A stretch of DNA of 64,000 nucleotides. It comes from Clostridiaceae bacterium HFYG-1003. GTDB lineage: Bacteria; Bacillota; Clostridia; Clostridiales; Clostridiaceae. A program made the position numbers and the translations under genes. The notes beneath the pieces are model-generated. The model ran no database searches, was not told the origin of the DNA, and saw nothing but the letters and a program-made list of their open reading frames with translations. The stretch spans positions 2,703,558 to 2,767,557 of the forward strand of contig CP102060.1 of NCBI GenBank assembly GCA_024579835.1. The letters are read 5' to 3'. Of this stretch, positions 43,613-52,780 are shown piece by piece. Within the stretch, counting starts at the first letter, position 1, and every line of letters begins with the position of its first letter.

Positions 43613-43996
43613 GATCTTCATCTCCTCATTTGATATGGACATAACCAAGCGTTTACAAACATTAAGTGCAAACCACAAGATGCATATGTTTTCGTATGGT
43701 GTATTTTTTCACCTTAAGCTTACACCTTGCGAAAAGTACTTTCCACCATGATCCTACTCATTCAGGCATTGCCATGTCCTATTTTCACCTATGCTCCCAC
43801 GGAAGCATGGATCAGATAACAGTGTTCATCCCTGTGAAATCTGCAGGAATTCTCTCCTCTGACGGTCCACAGAAGTCTGATTGAATCTGATTCCAGGCAG
43901 ATTTCCCTCCGGCGAACTCCCTTTTATTTCCTTCTTGGGACGAGATGTGAACCAGCGCCAGCTGATCCTCGGTGATCTGATTCAGACCGGGTTATC
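43613..43996. other. intergenic region upstream of lipoprotein copy 1
   Basis: About 380 bases between two minus-strand genes. No gene, hairpin or clear promoter could be supported; the promoter of the lipoprotein gene should lie here. Confidence 0.3.
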
Positions 43997-44815
43997 TCAC
44001 CTTGTATTCTGGTTCACTTTATCGATGAAACGGGCAATAGCCGTTGCAGCGCCTCTGGGATCCTCGCAGTAAAGCAAATGCCCGGCGTCCTTCAGTACAA
44101 CCAGCCGAGACCCGGGGATCACTTTCGCCAGCTCCTCCTGACTGCTTCTGGTGAGAAGTCTGTCCTGGTCTCCCCTGATAATCAGGGTAGGCGAACTGAT
44201 TTTGCTTAACCCCCCTGGGAATGCCTCCTTCATCATGCCCTCCATCGTATCCCGCCATACCCTTGCCGGCACTTTCAGATTTTCCCTCAGTAACATCTCC
44301 TGGAAATCTTGGGCAATCGGCTTTGACAGAGTGCTCAATAAGAAGCGTTCTGCGAAATCCCTTTCCACCGGATCTGTCAATTTTGAAAGGGTGGACTCCC
44401 ATACCTCCTGAGCTGCCGGATTACCCTGAAGGGTTGCCGGAGCTCCCAGAAGAATCAGGGCCAGGGTGCGATCCGGGTGACTGAGTGCAAAACTTCTGGC
44501 TGGAAAACCTCCGCTGGAAGCCCCCAGAATAACCGCTTTCTCAAGATTCAAGGCATCCATGGCCATCTCCAAATCCCCTTGAAAATCCCCGGTGTCATAT
44601 CCTGAGTCCGGCCGGCTTGAATCCCCATGGCCTCTTTGCGACAGGGCAAACGCATGGATTGACTGGGGCAGATCCTGCATGAGGAGTTCAAAGATATGCC
44701 AGGAGTCGCCTAGTCCATGGAGCAGAATCATCGGGACGCCTTCCGATGACCCCCTCTCAAAGCAGGAAATCTTTACTTTATTGGGAAGTTCAATGCTGAC
44801 AGCAGAATCAATCAT
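43997..44815 (-). CDS. alpha/beta-hydrolase
   Basis: This 272-residue cytoplasmic hydrolase has the oxyanion motif LLHGLGDSWH (about residue 32), the nucleophile elbow GASSGGF (about 100), the acid in IIRGDQDRLL (about 215) and the catalytic His in DAGHLLYCEDP (about 245). The length and the ALSQRGHGDS motif are those of the haloperoxidase/ester hydrolase group. The substrate cannot be inferred. AAGGAGG lies 8 bases before the ATG. It is monocistronic as far as can be seen. Confidence 0.85.
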   Translation of the reverse strand: MIDSAVSIELPNKVKISCFERGSSEGVPMILLHGLGDSWHIFELLMQDLPQSIHAFALSQRGHGDSSRPDSGYDTGDFQGDLEMAMDALNLEKAVILGASSGGFPARSFALSHPDRTLALILLGAPATLQGNPAAQEVWESTLSKLTDPVERDFAERFLLSTLSKPIAQDFQEMLLRENLKVPARVWRDTMEGMMKEAFPGGLSKISSPTLIIRGDQDRLLTRSSQEELAKVIPGSRLVVLKDAGHLLYCEDPRGAATAIARFIDKVNQNTR

Positions 44816-45222
44816 GACTCGTTCCTCCTTTTTAAGTTCAGCTTTTGCATATTCCAGGTAGTATACTAATTACCTTGATAACACCGGAATAGGTTTCCTG
44901 TGCTGATCGAAACAGTCGCCGGAGATTTTTACTTTACAATCATTTGATCCTAGGTATCCTACAATAGGATTTACTTCCGGTTTCATGAATCCTCTGATTA
45001 TTTCCCAAGCTGACGACAGCCCGCTGAATTCAGTACTACAGTCCGCCTCAACTTGTTTTATCCTTAGAACTTGGTTGAAAGTTGATTTGAATCATAGTTT
45101 ACCGGGCAGAGTTCGACTAGAATAGAATCAGAAGATCGGATATCAGAGACAGGCCTATTCCTTCGGTTCACGCGGAAAAGCCGCTCTGATAAAAATACAG
45201 GTAATAAAGGAAGGAATAAAAA
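44816..45222. other. divergent intergenic region
   Basis: About 400 AT-rich bases between the hydrolase (minus) and the metal-transport group (plus). Promoters for both must lie here. On the minus strand a TATACT near 44868 is a candidate -10 for the hydrolase. No further gene is supported. Confidence 0.3.
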
Positions 45223-45516
45223 ATGATGACATTCGCACAAGCAAAAAAACGGAATCTGGACAAGCTCAAGCTTTTTGTACCGGTGGTCGCCCGGGTTCAC
45301 GGGGAACATCACCCTGAATTCCATGAAGTTCGGAAAGTATACGATGAGATGATCGCAAAAATCAATCAATCTGATTCGGAAGCCCCGGATCTTGAGTCTG
45401 AATTCAGCCGCCTGAGGGAACTCACGGACCGCTATACCGTTCCCGGTGATGTCTGTGAGAGCTATGAAGCGGTCTATGTCATGCTGTCCGAGCTGGATGA
45501 AGCTTATCACGGATAA
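45223..45516 (+). CDS. small His-rich protein resembling part of a RIC/ScdA hemerythrin domain
   Basis: This is a 97-residue protein. LFVPVVARVHGEHHPEFHEV (His26, His29, His30, His34) and LRELTDRYTVPGDVCESYEA resemble two stretches of the hemerythrin-like domain of RIC (ScdA/YtfE) iron-sulfur repair proteins. The His-rich segments that supply the remaining di-iron ligands there are absent. It may therefore bind metal differently or be a regulatory or chaperone fragment. AAGGAAGG stands 7 bases before the ATG. It begins a group with a P1B-ATPase (gap of 96 bases) and an HMA protein. The resemblance is from memory of the family, not a search. Confidence 0.55.
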   Translation: MMTFAQAKKRNLDKLKLFVPVVARVHGEHHPEFHEVRKVYDEMIAKINQSDSEAPDLESEFSRLRELTDRYTVPGDVCESYEAVYVMLSELDEAYHG

Positions 45517-45612
45517 AGCGGGACTCCTCTTCTTTGCATCTGCCGGGAAGAGGAACTTTTTTGAAGTGGAGTCAATGAAGACATCGCCTGGAGAAGGAAA
45601 GGAGTTGCGCTT

Positions 45613-47463
45613 ATGCAGCGGTATATTCTAAAACACAAAAATCAAATCACATGGCTCAGCGGGATTCTGATCGCGATCGGGTTCCTGGCTGAATGGCTCT
45701 TTCATCAGGAAATCGTCCTGGTCTGGGCGCTGATCATCGCATCCCTCATCGGAGTGGCTCCCATTGCAATCCAGGCTTATCAGGCATTGCGAGTCAAGGT
45801 GGTCAGCATCGATGTCCTGGTTACCATCGCTGTGGCCGGTGCCTTTGTCATCCGTAACTTTGAGGAATCTGCCATCGTAACCTTTCTCTTCCTGTTCGGA
45901 GCATACCTGGAGCAGCGGACGCTGAATAAAACCAGATCCGCCATCCGTGAGCTGACGGAAATGGCTCCGGAGAGCGCGCTGAAGCAAATGGAAAACGGCG
46001 AGTTCGAGGAAGTGGATGTGGATGAGGTCGATGTGGGCGATGTTCTCCTGGTCAAAACCGGAGCCAAGGTACCGGTGGACGGAACCGTGCAAAGCGGCGA
46101 AGCCAGCATCAACGAAGCCAGCATCACCGGAGAATCCCTTCCGGTCAGCAAGGAGAAGGGTTCCACCGTTTTTGCGGGAACCATCCTCGACAACGGCACC
46201 CTTCAGATCGTGGCTGACCGGGTGGGTGAAGATACCACCTTTGGCCGGATCATCGAACTGGTGGAAGAAGCCCAGGATTCCAAATCCGAAGCGGAACGGT
46301 TCATCGACCGCTTCTCGAAATACTATACCCCCGCGGTTCTGGTACTGGCGTTCATCGTCTGGCTCGCAACCAGAGATGTCGAGCTGGCCATCACCATTCT
46401 GGTCCTGGGCTGCCCCGGTGCTCTCGTCATTGGAGTCCCGGTATCCAATGTAGCAGGCATCGGCAACGGAGCCCGTCACGGCATTCTGCTCAAAGGCAGT
46501 GAAGTCATCGGTGACTTCAGCCGGGTGCAGACGATGGTCTTTGATAAGACCGGGACCCTCACCGTCGGCAATCCGACGGTGGCTGAAAAAGCCGGGTACG
46601 GTGAACCCGGCGAGTCCCTGGCCTATCTGGCCAGTGTCGAGTACGAATCCGACCACCCCCTGGCCAAGGCTGTCCTTCAGGAGATCGGGCCAATCAAGAC
46701 TTATCCCGTAAGCAATACCGAAGTGTTCAAGGGCGGAGGCATTGTTGCCAGTGTCGACGGACACCGCGTGGCCGTTGGCAATGTCGCCCTGATGGAAAAA
46801 GAAGAAGTTGTTCTGAGCGAGCAGGTCCGGTCGGATATCCGGCGCTTCGAAGGGAATGGAAACTCCCTGGTGCTGACCGCAGTGGACGGCGAACTGAAGA
46901 TCCTTATGGGAATCCGGGACCAGCTCCGGCCCGGAATCCGCGAAGACCTGGCCCGGCTGAAAAAACTGGGTGTGAAGAATCTGATCATGCTCTCCGGCGA
47001 CAACCAGGGCACGGTGGATGCCGTAAGCCGCGATCTGGGACTGACCCGAGCCATCGGCAATCTCCTGCCGGAGGATAAGTCCAAGTATGTCCGCAATCTG
47101 ATTGAAAAGGAACATCAGATTGTCGCCTTTGTCGGCGACGGCGTCAATGACAGCCCCTCCCTGGCTCTCGCCCAGATCGGCATCGCCATGGGCAGCGGTA
47201 CGGATGTGGCCATCGAAACCTCGGATGTGGTATTAATGAACTCCGACTTTGGCCGTCTGCCCCATGCACTGGGACTGACCAAAGCCACCGCCCGGAACAT
47301 GAAGCAGAACATCCTCATCGCGGTAGGCGTCGTCGTGTTGCTGCTGGCCGGCGTGCTGTTCAGTGAATGGGTCAGCATGTCCATCGGCATGCTCGTTCAT
47401 GAGGCCAGCATCCTGGCTGTTATCCTCAACGGCATGCGGCTCATGCGCTATCAGCTGAACTAA
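45613..47463 (+). CDS. P1B-type heavy-metal-transporting ATPase with CPG transmembrane motif
   Basis: This 616-residue metal pump has no N-terminal metal-binding domain. TGES (about residue 172) is the actuator motif, DKTGT with the phosphorylated Asp311 is the P-domain, HPLA (about 350) is the nucleotide-site signature, and GDGVNDSP (about 511) closes the P-domain. The transmembrane metal motif is Cys267-Pro268-Gly269, where copper and zinc pumps have CPC and cobalt/iron pumps SPC. The exported metal is therefore open. It is grouped with a His-rich RIC-like protein and an HMA protein that could supply metal. Confidence 0.88.
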   Translation: MQRYILKHKNQITWLSGILIAIGFLAEWLFHQEIVLVWALIIASLIGVAPIAIQAYQALRVKVVSIDVLVTIAVAGAFVIRNFEESAIVTFLFLFGAYLEQRTLNKTRSAIRELTEMAPESALKQMENGEFEEVDVDEVDVGDVLLVKTGAKVPVDGTVQSGEASINEASITGESLPVSKEKGSTVFAGTILDNGTLQIVADRVGEDTTFGRIIELVEEAQDSKSEAERFIDRFSKYYTPAVLVLAFIVWLATRDVELAITILVLGCPGALVIGVPVSNVAGIGNGARHGILLKGSEVIGDFSRVQTMVFDKTGTLTVGNPTVAEKAGYGEPGESLAYLASVEYESDHPLAKAVLQEIGPIKTYPVSNTEVFKGGGIVASVDGHRVAVGNVALMEKEEVVLSEQVRSDIRRFEGNGNSLVLTAVDGELKILMGIRDQLRPGIREDLARLKKLGVKNLIMLSGDNQGTVDAVSRDLGLTRAIGNLLPEDKSKYVRNLIEKEHQIVAFVGDGVNDSPSLALAQIGIAMGSGTDVAIETSDVVLMNSDFGRLPHALGLTKATARNMKQNILIAVGVVVLLLAGVLFSEWVSMSIGMLVHEASILAVILNGMRLMRYQLN

Positions 47464-47579
47464 TCCGGACTGCTATCAATCTGACCAACTGAACGGACTC
47501 CCGCTTGAATCCAGATCCCGCTTGCATCCCCAGCCCATTTATCATAAAATTACATCAATTCGAAAGAGGAGAGAAAAAA

Positions 47580-47807
47580 ATGAAATCTGCAACCATCCAG
47601 TTAGAAACTCTGACCTGCCCATCCTGTATGCTGAAAATTGAGGGTGCTCTGAAAACCCTGGACGGCATCGACCAGGACGCTACCAGTGTATCCTTCAACA
47701 CCAGCAAGGCGAAGCTCAAGTTTGATGAAACCAAGCTGTCCATCGAAACCATCGAAGCTGCCATCCGCAAAGTCGGCTATGAAATCATTAGCTCTAAAGT
47801 GAAATAA
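47580..47807 (+). CDS. HMA-domain metal-binding protein (CopZ-like)
   Basis: This 75-residue ferredoxin-like metallochaperone has the motif TLTCPSCMLKIEGAL with Cys13 and Cys16, the CxxC site that binds Cu, Zn or similar soft metals. The ATG at 47580 has AGAGGAGA 8 bases upstream; the longer frame starting 25 codons earlier has no ribosome site. It follows the P1B-ATPase by 116 bases and probably delivers metal to it, replacing the N-terminal domain the pump lacks. Confidence 0.88.
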   Translation: MKSATIQLETLTCPSCMLKIEGALKTLDGIDQDATSVSFNTSKAKLKFDETKLSIETIEAAIRKVGYEIISSKVK

Positions 47808-47852
47808 GCTCTGCCCGAGCAGGATGGATATCATCTCACCCAACTCACTCCA

Positions 47853-47882
47853 AATCACTTTGAATCACTTTGAATCACTTTG
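47853..47882. repeat. 10-base tandem repeat
   Basis: AATCACTTTG occurs three times in direct tandem just before the terminator of the metal-transport group. Confidence 0.85.
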
Positions 47883-47883
47883 A

Positions 47884-47928
47884 AAACAGGATCCCGAGAC
47901 TGGCTTGATCTCAGGATCCTGTTTTTTA
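47884..47928 (+). terminator. terminator of the metal-transport group
   Basis: AAAACAGGATCCCGAGA pairs with TCTCAGGATCCTGTTTT (one mismatch), followed by a T-run. Confidence 0.85.
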
Positions 47929-48136
47929 CTGGTCACCAGTTTTTCATCTCATATCCGTTCTATTGGCTTAATTAGCTGATATCCTGTCCGATACCGGTTG
48001 ATTTACCCGATATCGTTCCTGCCGGCGACCTATGAACTCCGGAGCTAAGTTGCTTTCTCCCGGACCCCGGATTCGTGTTCAATAACCCGTTTCTCGCTAT
48101 CGCCTCATCAGGACCGAGTCATTGCCGTTTCACCCG

Positions 48137-49867
48137 CTAATCATCGTAATTTTTGAACTCCAGCTGCTTCACCGGCACAATGGAGTTGCCGTCCAGTTTT
48201 CCTTCAAACAGCTCATTGTTCCCCCGCCTGATCAGATAATACTCTTTCTTGCCCTCGGGCCGGGTGACGATATAGACATAATAGACTTCCAGTTTCCCGG
48301 TATCATCATTCGGAACGGTGATCGGCACGTCTGCATATACTTCACTTTTGGGGAACAGCTTACTCTGAACCATGTCATTGATTTGCTCGTGGGGAATGAG
48401 GTTGTGGCCTTGCACCGGAGTCATGGCAACGGCAGCCATCGGGTGCTCCGCTCCCCCGTATAGCCCGATCCTCGCCTCTTGTTCACTGTCCCACTCAGGG
48501 ATCAGAAAGATGGCCTGAATGAGACTCTTTTTGCCTGGTTCCAGAATCATGCTGTCCTGGTAGTCTTCTTCCGGCAGCAGATCGCTTACCGGAGACGGCG
48601 GCTGATTGTCAGCCGTTTCAAGGACTGCGAACCGCCCTCCAATCCAGCCGCCATCGGGCAGCATCAGGCGGAGCTGTTCCTTCAGAATCACCGCTTCACT
48701 TGACTGATTGGTCAGTTCAAAGGCAGCACACAGCCACCGGTCGCCCGTGATCCGATCATTGAGGGGATCGCGATTTTCATCCGGCCTGGCCATTACATTG
48801 GACGTAAATGCCGACAGACACTTTGCGGTGAGCTGATCGAAGGGAATCGTTTCATTCAGCCCGTATGTTTCATAGGAGGTTTCCGTATTCTCTGAGGTCG
48901 GCGGCGTCATGAGGTAGTCTTTTCGGTTGGTCCCATCCGTGTTCATGATGGTTTCTTTCATGCTGAAGCTGGCAAAATCCATGGTCAGGTATACCATGAT
49001 GTCCTCGTGGATGTTGAGCATTAATGGTCCTTCGTTATTGACTACGGTTGGCTCCGATCCGTCCAGCTTCATCTTTTTGAACTCAATCCCCATGGTTTCT
49101 GCCTTTGTATTGCCATAGTAGATCCAATCCCCGCTCACGTTCATGGCACTGACTTTATCCTCCGACAATTTGAGGGGACCCGTTCCGTCGAGTTTCATCC
49201 GCCAGATGTTGTTTGCTTCCTGGGTGATGTAATAAATGTGATCTCCTACCACCTGCAGGGAGATGAAGGACGCCTTCCCCAACTCGGTATCCTCGCTGCC
49301 ATCCGGTTTCATCCGGTGAATGGTCTCTCCATCCGAATAGTAGATCCCTTCCTGCGTGATATTGAACTTTCCGGTTTTGGCGGATCCGACCGTCTGGGAC
49401 GAGGTGCCATCCAGCTTCATTTTGTAGATTCTGGAGTACTCTTCGGTTTTTGTCTCGTCCGTCCGGTTAATGGAATAGATCCAGCCATCATACACCATCG
49501 TGTTCTGGGCAGCCTGTTCGCCCAGTTTCTGTTTTTCCGTACCGTCCGGCTTGATCCGGTAGATTTTATTGTCCTCTGCGCTGCAATAGACAATCCAGCC
49601 ATCATAGTAATTAAGGCTGTAGCTTCCCTCCGGCGTGATCATGGCTTCCCCGGTGCGATCCTTTTTTATCTTGTACAGAGCATTCTTGGCTGAGATGTTG
49701 GTAAAGTAGATCCAGTCACCTTCTGTGACGGACAGACCGGCATTGTCGATGTTCTGGTTTGAATTGCCGAATTTGGTCTGCTCCTTCGGTTCCCCACTGC
49801 ATCCGACGATCAGCAGGCTGAAGAGAACCAGAAGAACAGAGCAGGCTCTCATAGGTTTCCGTTTCAT
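48137..49867 (-). CDS. DUF5050-type lipoprotein with extra C-terminal domain (copy 2)
   Basis: This 576-residue exported lipoprotein has a signal peptide ending in the lipobox IVGC (Cys23), so the mature protein is lipid-anchored. Residues about 38-330 are seven or eight DUF5050 repeats (WIYYxN...YKMKLDGT). Residues about 350-576 form a separate domain with beta-strand character, perhaps an immunoglobulin-like fold followed by a small cap; I do not recognise it. GAGGAGAG stands 7 bases before the ATG. It is paralogous to the lipoprotein at 41.6-43.6 kb but shorter and with this added domain. The function is unknown. Confidence 0.8.
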   Translation of the reverse strand: MKRKPMRACSVLLVLFSLLIVGCSGEPKEQTKFGNSNQNIDNAGLSVTEGDWIYFTNISAKNALYKIKKDRTGEAMITPEGSYSLNYYDGWIVYCSAEDNKIYRIKPDGTEKQKLGEQAAQNTMVYDGWIYSINRTDETKTEEYSRIYKMKLDGTSSQTVGSAKTGKFNITQEGIYYSDGETIHRMKPDGSEDTELGKASFISLQVVGDHIYYITQEANNIWRMKLDGTGPLKLSEDKVSAMNVSGDWIYYGNTKAETMGIEFKKMKLDGSEPTVVNNEGPLMLNIHEDIMVYLTMDFASFSMKETIMNTDGTNRKDYLMTPPTSENTETSYETYGLNETIPFDQLTAKCLSAFTSNVMARPDENRDPLNDRITGDRWLCAAFELTNQSSEAVILKEQLRLMLPDGGWIGGRFAVLETADNQPPSPVSDLLPEEDYQDSMILEPGKKSLIQAIFLIPEWDSEQEARIGLYGGAEHPMAAVAMTPVQGHNLIPHEQINDMVQSKLFPKSEVYADVPITVPNDDTGKLEVYYVYIVTRPEGKKEYYLIRRGNNELFEGKLDGNSIVPVKQLEFKNYDD

Positions 49868-50474
49868 GGGAATCTCTCCTCATAATATAGATATTGAACA
49901 GAGCGTTTCATCAGAGGATCTACATACTGTGTGCACATTCCACGAAATATTGCTATAGAAAGGAAGCACGGGCGTAATGGTCGAAAAAAGCAAACCGAAT
50001 CTTCATGTGGTTGGTTTTAAGTAAGTTCGTATTGGTACAAATACTTTCCGGAGTTTGGTTCCATTTCGGATACTTTTACACCTTTATATTACTCCTATTT
50101 CTTAGTCACTGCTATACGGGTCCCCTCTCTGGATAGATGCGGACTGGATTGCCTTGACTTAAGGAAGTCAGGTTCCGTGCCGTCCTTCTTCATCTTCCAG
50201 TTCGACCGGGTAAACCGATCCTCCATCCTTTCCGGAATAACCGTCATTCGTCCGAAGGGAAATCAAAGGAACTTAACAAACGGACAAACGACTCTTAATC
50301 GATTTTTTCCACCTTCCTTATACTGCTGTTGCTGAGTATCTTTTATCCTATGAGCGTTTTAGACTCTGATGCACTCCGGCACTCCGACAGTCCGGAAGAT
50401 TGGGGCTGGCACTTCGTCCAAGCCAAATTTTACTGAATGAACGAAAAAACTACTTCGTGAAATAGTCAAAAGCA
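49868..50474. other. intergenic region upstream of lipoprotein copy 2
   Basis: About 600 bases that carry the promoter of the lipoprotein gene (not placed) and the 50-codon remnant listed separately. No other gene is supported. Confidence 0.3.
50095..50247 (-). pseudogene. possible remnant of a third DUF5050 gene
   Basis: A 50-codon frame from ATG to TAG contains RSNWKMKKDGTEP, which fits the WxxKMKLDGT end of a DUF5050 repeat in the two intact lipoproteins of this window. No signal peptide or further repeats surround it. A degraded third copy is the simplest reading; chance resemblance is possible. Confidence 0.35.
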
Positions 50475-50523
50475 GAAAAAATCCTTGAGTTCTCCGCCCG
50501 CTGCGAAAGCTCAAGGATTTTTA
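50475..50523. terminator. terminator after AraC/GyrI copy 2, possibly bidirectional
   Basis: AAAAATCCTTGAG pairs perfectly with CTCAAGGATTTTT around a 20-base loop. It begins 8 bases beyond the stop of the minus-strand regulator gene, and T-runs occur on both strands. Confidence 0.8.
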
Positions 50524-50530
50524 ATTCTGA

Positions 50531-51475
50531 TTACGGTGTCATGGCTGTCATTCCGGTCTGATCGTGGATCAGTCGGCGAACGGGGCGAGCTTCGATGTAT
50601 CCGCGAAAACCCTGGGGTTCGAGCTGGAAGCGGGGTGCTTCATCATCTGCCCAGGCATAGCCGTATACCGTGGGGTCATAGTTCTCCATGGCCAGCCAGA
50701 TTTCCTGAATCCGCTCACCGAAGGTTTCGTCCTCATAGGGTTCTCCCTGAAAGACCATCATTGTGCAGGGTTTCAGATCAATGAGTTCATACCCCTCAGG
50801 CACAATGCCCGTATAGTCTGCCGGGACTTCAACGCCTTGCACATATCGGGACGTGCCGGGCCGGATCAGGGAATCCGGCAGCCACAAACCAACCGGTTCG
50901 TACAGAGCCTCCTTGACGCTGGTCAGCAGCCCCCAGACATCGCAGCCGACTTCCTCACAGTAGTCAAAATAATGTTCCGCTTTGATGCCGCGTTTCAGAA
51001 TGAGTTTTCGGGCCGGCCGTTCCACGATCTGAACGAACACAGTCTGAACGGCAGCATTGTGATCCGATTTCATTTGTTTCACCTCATTTTCCAGGAATCG
51101 ATAGTAGTCCGCAATCCCATGGGGCATGAACAGCCCGATGGGTTGGGGGTGAGCCTTATACCGGCTGGGCGTCACGCCGAAGGTCCGGCTGAAGGCTCTG
51201 GTAAAGCCCTCGTGGGAATCAAACACAAACTCCAGCGCGACATCCAGAACGCGCACGGGCTCATCCCGCAGCTTCAGTGCGGCCCGGCTGAGCCGAAGCG
51301 CCCGCAGATACTCAAAGGGTGATTTGCCCAGCTCCTCCCGGAAGATCCTGGCGGCATGCCAGGGAGAATACCCCGCCGCCCGGGCGAGCTGCTTCATCGT
51401 AATGGGAACCAATAAATGCTCCTCCATATAATCCTGCATCCGCTGTACCGCTTCCACTGTATCCCGGGATCCCAT
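50531..51475 (-). CDS. AraC-family regulator with GyrI-like effector domain (copy 2)
   Basis: This 314-residue regulator has paired AraC helix-turn-helix motifs (MKQLARAAGYSPWHAARIF and VLDVALEFVFDSHEGFTRA) in its first 105 residues. A GyrI-like domain follows from about residue 150, with YFDYCEEVGCDVWG. The ATG at 51475 has AGAGG 8 bases upstream; a GTG three codons earlier is the other option. It is a paralogue of the regulator at 36-37 kb. The neighbouring membrane protein gene begins beyond a 115-base gap. The target genes are unknown. Confidence 0.83.
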   Translation of the reverse strand: MGSRDTVEAVQRMQDYMEEHLLVPITMKQLARAAGYSPWHAARIFREELGKSPFEYLRALRLSRAALKLRDEPVRVLDVALEFVFDSHEGFTRAFSRTFGVTPSRYKAHPQPIGLFMPHGIADYYRFLENEVKQMKSDHNAAVQTVFVQIVERPARKLILKRGIKAEHYFDYCEEVGCDVWGLLTSVKEALYEPVGLWLPDSLIRPGTSRYVQGVEVPADYTGIVPEGYELIDLKPCTMMVFQGEPYEDETFGERIQEIWLAMENYDPTVYGYAWADDEAPRFQLEPQGFRGYIEARPVRRLIHDQTGMTAMTP

Positions 51476-51590
51476 TCCCGTCACCTCTTTTCCCTGTGTC
51501 TGAGTTCATCATACCAATTCTGAAGTTCAATCTCTTGACTGTACGTGTGATTCCTGCTCCTGTTTCAATCCTATTTGACCATGCGCCGAA

Positions 51591-52298
51591 TCAGGCATCC
51601 CTTCCGCTGGCCGGATCCGGGTTCAAGGCGATGAAATCCTTCGCACCTGCGAAGCGGGGCCGTTCGAGCAGCCTGCGATACCAGGGCAGTCCGCTGAGAA
51701 AAGCTTCCCGTCGCTCCCTGGTATAGCCGATCCGGATATGCGGGTAGTTGCGGCGCAGGAACTCCATCAGATCCAGCAGATCATCCTTGGTGCGCGAAAC
51801 CCCGGACCAGTCCATATCGGTCGTATGCGGCAGACGAACGATCCGATGCCGCTGATCCTTCCGGATGATTTCCAGAAAAAAGTAATACATGGAACGGCCT
51901 GAACCATAGGAAGTGTAGATCCAGTCGATTTCGTTCAGATCCTCCACCAGAAAATGATCCGGCTGAATAATAAAGAGGTGGCTATCCTTCAGATGGGTTT
52001 CAATGGTTGGCCAGACCCAGTCCAGGTGCAGGTACAGATCCCTGGTGTCAAAGCCCGGCGGAAAGTTCTTCTTCAGGACGTCCAAAGAATCTCTGGTCAC
52101 GACATATTTGTCTCCCTTCACAATGCCCAGGAACACTCCAGGGAGAAAGCTGAGAACCGCCAGCAAAGTCATCGTATCGGGTGCCTGCCAGACCGAGAGG
52201 ATCAGAAAAGCCAGGGTCAGAATCAGCAGACTCCGCCCTATGATGGCTTGAATTTTCAGTTTCCGGGAAAATGCATAGAAAGATTTCAGGTAGACCAT
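51591..52298 (-). CDS. membrane protein of unknown function
   Basis: This is a 235-residue protein. Two hydrophobic helices (about residues 20-37 and 42-60) are followed by a soluble domain with many aromatic and charged residues, for example DLYLHLDWVWPTIETHL and SMYYFFLEIIRKD. I do not recognise a family. The layout, two helices and then a cytoplasmic domain, resembles small bacterial membrane proteins with PH-like domains, but that is a guess. A weak ribosome site, AGGAGCAG, stands before the ATG. It lies on the same strand as the AraC/GyrI gene and upstream of it. Confidence 0.6.
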   Translation of the reverse strand: MVYLKSFYAFSRKLKIQAIIGRSLLILTLAFLILSVWQAPDTMTLLAVLSFLPGVFLGIVKGDKYVVTRDSLDVLKKNFPPGFDTRDLYLHLDWVWPTIETHLKDSHLFIIQPDHFLVEDLNEIDWIYTSYGSGRSMYYFFLEIIRKDQRHRIVRLPHTTDMDWSGVSRTKDDLLDLMEFLRRNYPHIRIGYTRERREAFLSGLPWYRRLLERPRFAGAKDFIALNPDPASGRDA

Positions 52299-52780
52299 GG
52301 CTGCTCCTTTTGGTTCAATACAGCGCCCACCGGCGCATCCTTCATGGTATCTCTACTATTATTATAGTTGATCGCGTGGCTTGGTGATAAAGATCCGTGA
52401 GAATAGATCCAGTCCCGGTGACCGGAAAGGGTTCGATGTCTAAAATGTCCTGCTGAGGAAACAGAGAGCAAGTCAAGTATGAGCAGATTACATGTAATGG
52501 CAGAGAACCTGAAAGCCTGAGGGTCCGGGATCCGGAGATCCCGATTGAGGGTCGGGTTAGGGTCGTGTCAGCTTACGCGTGGAACAGACGGTGCAGGAAT
52601 TGAAACTGAACTGACAGGTTTTCATCAACTGTTCTCTTGTACTCCTGAATTCGGAAACGGATAATAAAGGAGAAAAGCAGGCCGATTTCAAATTCGATTT
52701 AGGGGATCACTATGCAGGGCTGTGTTTGGTCTCTGACCTGGCCTGCCGGAACGAAATCTGATGGAAAGCAGGTGAATCTG
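52299..52780. other. intergenic region upstream of the GNAT gene
   Basis: About 480 bases between divergent genes, without a gene that I can support. A frame starting at 52712 is the upstream extension of the acetyltransferase. No clear promoter could be placed. Confidence 0.3.

Noticed and set aside
45628-47115. 495-codon open frame opposite the P1B-ATPase
   Set aside because: The ATPase motifs are unambiguous on the plus strand; the antisense frame has none.
52712-52780. N-terminal extension of the GNAT acetyltransferase
   Set aside because: The added 23 residues lack family pattern; the ATG at 52781 gives a normal start.
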